From: CAZGUX01 sp964529305 | GTDB taxonomy: Bacteria; Acidobacteriota; Terriglobia; Bryobacterales; Bryobacteraceae | Assembly: GCA_964529305.1 (NCBI GenBank) | Contig: CAZGUX010000228.1 | Location: 30,863-94,862, forward strand | DNA: 64,000 nucleotides | Direction: 5' to 3' | In this document: piece after piece, positions 61,395 to 64,000 of the stretch | How positions within the stretch are numbered: the stretch's first letter is position 1 | How the letters are laid out: each line of letters begins with the position of its first letter | Notes under the pieces: model-generated | Database searches by the model: none | What the model was told of the DNA's origin: nothing | What the model saw: the letters and a program-made list of their open reading frames with translations, nothing else | Program-made: the position numbers and the translations under genes

Positions 61395-62741
61395 ATGAAG
61401 ACACGTCGTGAGTTTCTGGCCGCCGCGGCGGCCGGTCCGGCGGTCGCCGCCCGTAGCGGCAACACCCCGAATGCGGTGATGCTCCGCACCCACGAGTGGT
61501 TCGGAGACCGCTACGAGAAGTTCGAGTTCCCCGCCGAGTGGCAGGTGGACGTCTACCACATGAAGGGGCACGGCACCCCGGAGTTGAGTACGGCGGAGAT
61601 CGGCCGCGCCATTCGCAACCCCGTCGGGACGCGGCCGCTTCGGGAGATTGCGGCCGGCCAGGAGACGGTTTGCATCGCGTTCGACGACCTGACGCGGCCG
61701 ACGCCGACGTACGACATCGTGCCCCACGTCCTGGCTGAACTGAAACAAGCCGGAATCCGCGATGAGAACATCCTGTTCGTGGTCGGCCACGCGGCCCACT
61801 ACCAGATGAATGCGCTCGAAGTGGCTAAAAAGCTGGGCGCCGAAACCGTCGCCAGGCATCCGTGGACCAATCACAATGCCTGGGAGAACCTGGTCGATCT
61901 GGGCCTGACGCGCGCGAAGAACCAGATCTTCGCCAACGCCTACTTCTACAAAGCGGATGTGAAGATCACGCTGAGCGGCGTGAAGGCTCACGGGATTGCC
62001 GGCTACGGCGGCGGCCCGAAGCTGATCCTGCCCGGTGTTTGCGGGATCCGGACGATCCGCTACAACCACCTGGAGATCAAGCAATCGCGCCGCGCCCGCA
62101 CCGATGAGCACGGAGTTCCCATTGTCAACTACTGGCACAACGAGCAGCGGCATGACATGCTGGAGGCCGCGCGCAAGGTGGGCGTGGACTTCAGCGTTCA
62201 GACGGTCTACAACCACGAACGCAGGGCCGTTGAAGTGGTGGCGGGGGACATCGATGCGGCGCACAACCGTGCCGCCGGTTACGCCGTGAATCATCTCACG
62301 ACCGGCCACGCCCAGGAGGCCGACATCGTGGTCGTGAACTCCTATCCCAAAGGCGCCCAGTTGCACGAACACTTTGGTTGGGGCACACGCGGCCTGAAGG
62401 ATGGCGGCAGCATTGTGGTGATCAACCAGAACCCGATGGGCGAATACGTGTGGCACTACGTCGACGAGGCGAAAACGTACACCGGCGATTCGTTCTTCAA
62501 ACAGAGGGCGGCCCGGAAACGCAGGTTTCCCCAAGCGAGCCAGGTTCTGCTGTACTCGCAGTACCTGCAACGGCGCGAACTGGACAACCCGCACTTCCCG
62601 CCGGAAGCCGTGGGGTTAGGGACCTGGCAGGACGTGATCGACCGCTTGAAACAGCAGCATCGCGGACAGGTGCGGGTGGCTGTGTATCCGTACGCCGGAA
62701 TGCAGCACGGCATTCAGAAGCTGGATTCTCCGGAAGGTTGA
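61395..62741 (+). CDS. LarA-family (nickel-pincer nucleotide racemase-like) protein with Tat leader
   Basis: 448 residues. Leader TRREFLAAAAAGPAVAA. The LarA/DUF2088 motif FDDLTRPTPTYDI is followed by LFVVGHAAHYQ, and by KAHGIAGYGGGPKLILPG, where the His-to-Lys spacing of 10 equals that of the cofactor-binding His and Lys of lactate racemase; YNHLE holds the third His. The C-terminal domain is of normal length. Family members racemise or epimerise 2-hydroxy acids with a nickel-pincer cofactor made in the cytoplasm. ATG 61395 follows GGGAGG; the longer frame from 61050 overlaps the neighbouring gene. Confidence 0.85.
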   Translation: MKTRREFLAAAAAGPAVAARSGNTPNAVMLRTHEWFGDRYEKFEFPAEWQVDVYHMKGHGTPELSTAEIGRAIRNPVGTRPLREIAAGQETVCIAFDDLTRPTPTYDIVPHVLAELKQAGIRDENILFVVGHAAHYQMNALEVAKKLGAETVARHPWTNHNAWENLVDLGLTRAKNQIFANAYFYKADVKITLSGVKAHGIAGYGGGPKLILPGVCGIRTIRYNHLEIKQSRRARTDEHGVPIVNYWHNEQRHDMLEAARKVGVDFSVQTVYNHERRAVEVVAGDIDAAHNRAAGYAVNHLTTGHAQEADIVVVNSYPKGAQLHEHFGWGTRGLKDGGSIVVINQNPMGEYVWHYVDEAKTYTGDSFFKQRAARKRRFPQASQVLLYSQYLQRRELDNPHFPPEAVGLGTWQDVIDRLKQQHRGQVRVAVYPYAGMQHGIQKLDSPEG

Positions 62742-62754
62742 GGCACGGCCACGG

Positions 62755-64000
62755 TCAGCGTTTCGGCGAGGAACGGAGCTTTCCCAACAGGTCGCGAATC
62801 TTAGGATCGGCCGGGGCCAGAGTCGCGGCGCGGGTGAGGGCTTGCTCCGCGCGGGCCGTCCGGTTTTCGCCGGCCCAGAACAGCCCCAGCAGGAAGAGCA
62901 GGTCCGGATCGTCGCGATTGGCCTCCTCGGCGAGGGCGGCATACGTTCGCGCCAGGTCGGGTTTGTTCCAGTCGACGTACACCTCAAACAGCTTGGCGGT
63001 GGCCACGGGGTGAGCCGGCCAAAGCGAGAGGGCCGTGCGCAAGGCAGACTCGGCTTGCGAGAAGTCTTGAAGCAAGTGAAACCCGATGCCGGCCGCACAG
63101 TTGGCATCGAAGTCGCGGGCGCCGAGGGCCACTGCCTTCAGCAGGTGGGTCCGGGCTCGCGGGACGGAGCCAAGCTGGACCAGCGATACGCCGAGGCCGG
63201 CCTGCGCCGAGGGATGATCCGGGCTGGCGGTTAGCAGACGCTCAAAGGCGTCTCGCGCCTGCGCCCACTGTCCCCGCTTTTGAAACAAAACGGCTCGGAG
63301 GTAGAGAGCTTCACGGTTCGAAGCATCCGCCTGCAACGCCAGCGCCACCTGCGCATCGGCGGCGTCCAGACTGCCGTGCTGATCGGCATCGCGGGCGAGG
63401 TCGAGCGCCTGACGAACCTGCTCCTGTTTGCGGAGATCGCGGTAGCGGGCCGCGTGCGTGCCGGCCTCCCCTTCCCTGCCCATCCGCCGGAGGAGCAGGC
63501 TGAGGCGGTAGTGCGCGACGGCGTTGTCCGGTTGGCCGCGGAGGCAGGCCGAATAGGCGTCGACGGCGGCGGCGTCCTGCCCGCGCCGCTCTGCCAGTTT
63601 CCCGCCGAGGAAGGAAACATCGGGATTAGAGGGCTGTACGTCACGGAGCCGGGCGAGCCCGATCGAGGCTGCGTCGAGGTCGCCCGCGTCGAGCAGGAGC
63701 GACGTGCGTTGAATCATGGCGCCGATCGAGGTGGGCTGTACCGCCAGCACGCGATTCACCTCCGCGAGTGCGGCGTCGCGCGAGCCATCGGCCTCCAGTG
63801 CACCGGCCAGAGAGAGGCGGTAGTCCATGTTGGCCGGATCGAGCAGGCACGCCTGCTGCAATTGTTTGACCGCCTCGGCGAACTGGCCCTTGTCGTAGAG
63901 GAACTTCCCAAAGTTGAACCTGAAGGCCGCGTTTCGAGGTTCGATCTCGATCGCGCGTGTGAGGTGATGGGCGGCGCTGCGGCGGTCGCCGAGCTGAATG
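62755..64000 (-). CDS. Tetratricopeptide-repeat protein, 5' end outside window
   Basis: About 415 residues visible; the frame stays open to base 64000 (HHLTRAIEIEPRN...), so the start is beyond the window. It consists almost entirely of 34-residue TPR units, for example AVDAYSACLRGQPDNAVAHY, ARDAFERLLTASPDHPSAQA and AESALRTALSLWPAHPVATA. These are scaffolds for protein-protein contact. Nothing catalytic is visible. It is convergent with the LarA-family gene, with 13 bp between stops. Confidence 0.85.
   Translation of the reverse strand, partial: IQLGDRRSAAHHLTRAIEIEPRNAAFRFNFGKFLYDKGQFAEAVKQLQQACLLDPANMDYRLSLAGALEADGSRDAALAEVNRVLAVQPTSIGAMIQRTSLLLDAGDLDAASIGLARLRDVQPSNPDVSFLGGKLAERRGQDAAAVDAYSACLRGQPDNAVAHYRLSLLLRRMGREGEAGTHAARYRDLRKQEQVRQALDLARDADQHGSLDAADAQVALALQADASNREALYLRAVLFQKRGQWAQARDAFERLLTASPDHPSAQAGLGVSLVQLGSVPRARTHLLKAVALGARDFDANCAAGIGFHLLQDFSQAESALRTALSLWPAHPVATAKLFEVYVDWNKPDLARTYAALAEEANRDDPDLLFLLGLFWAGENRTARAEQALTRAATLAPADPKIRDLLGKLRSSPKR

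Overview
The window looks like chromosomal DNA of a GC-rich bacterium of the Acidobacteriota, most likely the Bryobacterales/Solibacter group. This is inferred from an Oar-type TonB receptor with a carboxypeptidase-regulatory N-terminus, several sugar/acid enzymes with twin-arginine leaders, ThuA and LarA-family proteins, a secreted caspase-FGE fusion, and short GC-rich intergenic repeats. No rRNA, tRNA, complete insertion sequence, prophage or CRISPR array was seen.

Layout. 1-3282: tightly overlapping sugar operon (unknown protein, PfkB kinase, ROK protein, GmhA-like SIS isomerase). 3552-10280: acryloyl-CoA-reductase-like enzyme, secreted beta-propeller-like protein, small proteins, a ThuA-SDR pair and two secreted proteins. 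10325-16621: lipid-type enzymes (P450, epoxide hydrolase, isoprenylcysteine-methyltransferase-like protein, desaturase, cNMP-patatin lipase). 16730-18691: caspase-FGE fusion. 18692-23553: disturbed region with an orphan hairpin, a frameshifted TonB-receptor remnant, two Tat-leader enzymes and a DUF4160/HTH gene pair behind a long inverted repeat. 23554-29819: enolase-superfamily enzyme, PHP-like secreted protein, sigma-54 activator, Gfo/Idh oxidoreductase. 29844-42794: an apparent IclR regulon (below). 42795-51379: a paralogue remnant, zinc-ribbon proteins, M23 peptidase, glycosyltransferase, adenylate-forming enzyme, desaturase, inositol-phosphatase family enzyme. 51376-57392: flavin reductase, then a plus-strand run HU, site-2 protease, two glycosyltransferases, prepilin peptidase, selenocysteine-type SelD, PyrF. 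57442-64000: small coiled-coil protein, glutathione peroxidase, GH26-like multidomain protein, LarA-family protein, TPR protein running off the end.

Two results stand out. (1) The dyad GTTTC-N6-GAAAC occurs three times between 32782 and 37931. One copy is upstream of each of three units: the divergent iclR / dapA-like operon, the aminotransferase gene, and the TonB receptor with its glycosidase-like partner. This suggests one IclR regulon for outer-membrane uptake, symport and breakdown of an unidentified, possibly ectoine-like, substrate. (2) selD starts at 55638 and reads through an in-frame TGA at codon 15, exactly where SelD carries its catalytic Cys/Sec, with a SECIS-like hairpin just downstream. 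The host should therefore make selenoproteins.

Stretches without intact genes: 6516-6875 (gene remnant), 18692-19464 (hairpin and TonB remnant), 23220-23553 (inverted-repeat element), 42795-43270 (repeat and gene remnant), 57643-57933 (nothing convincing) and 61132-61394 (divergent promoter region, no motif I could pin down).
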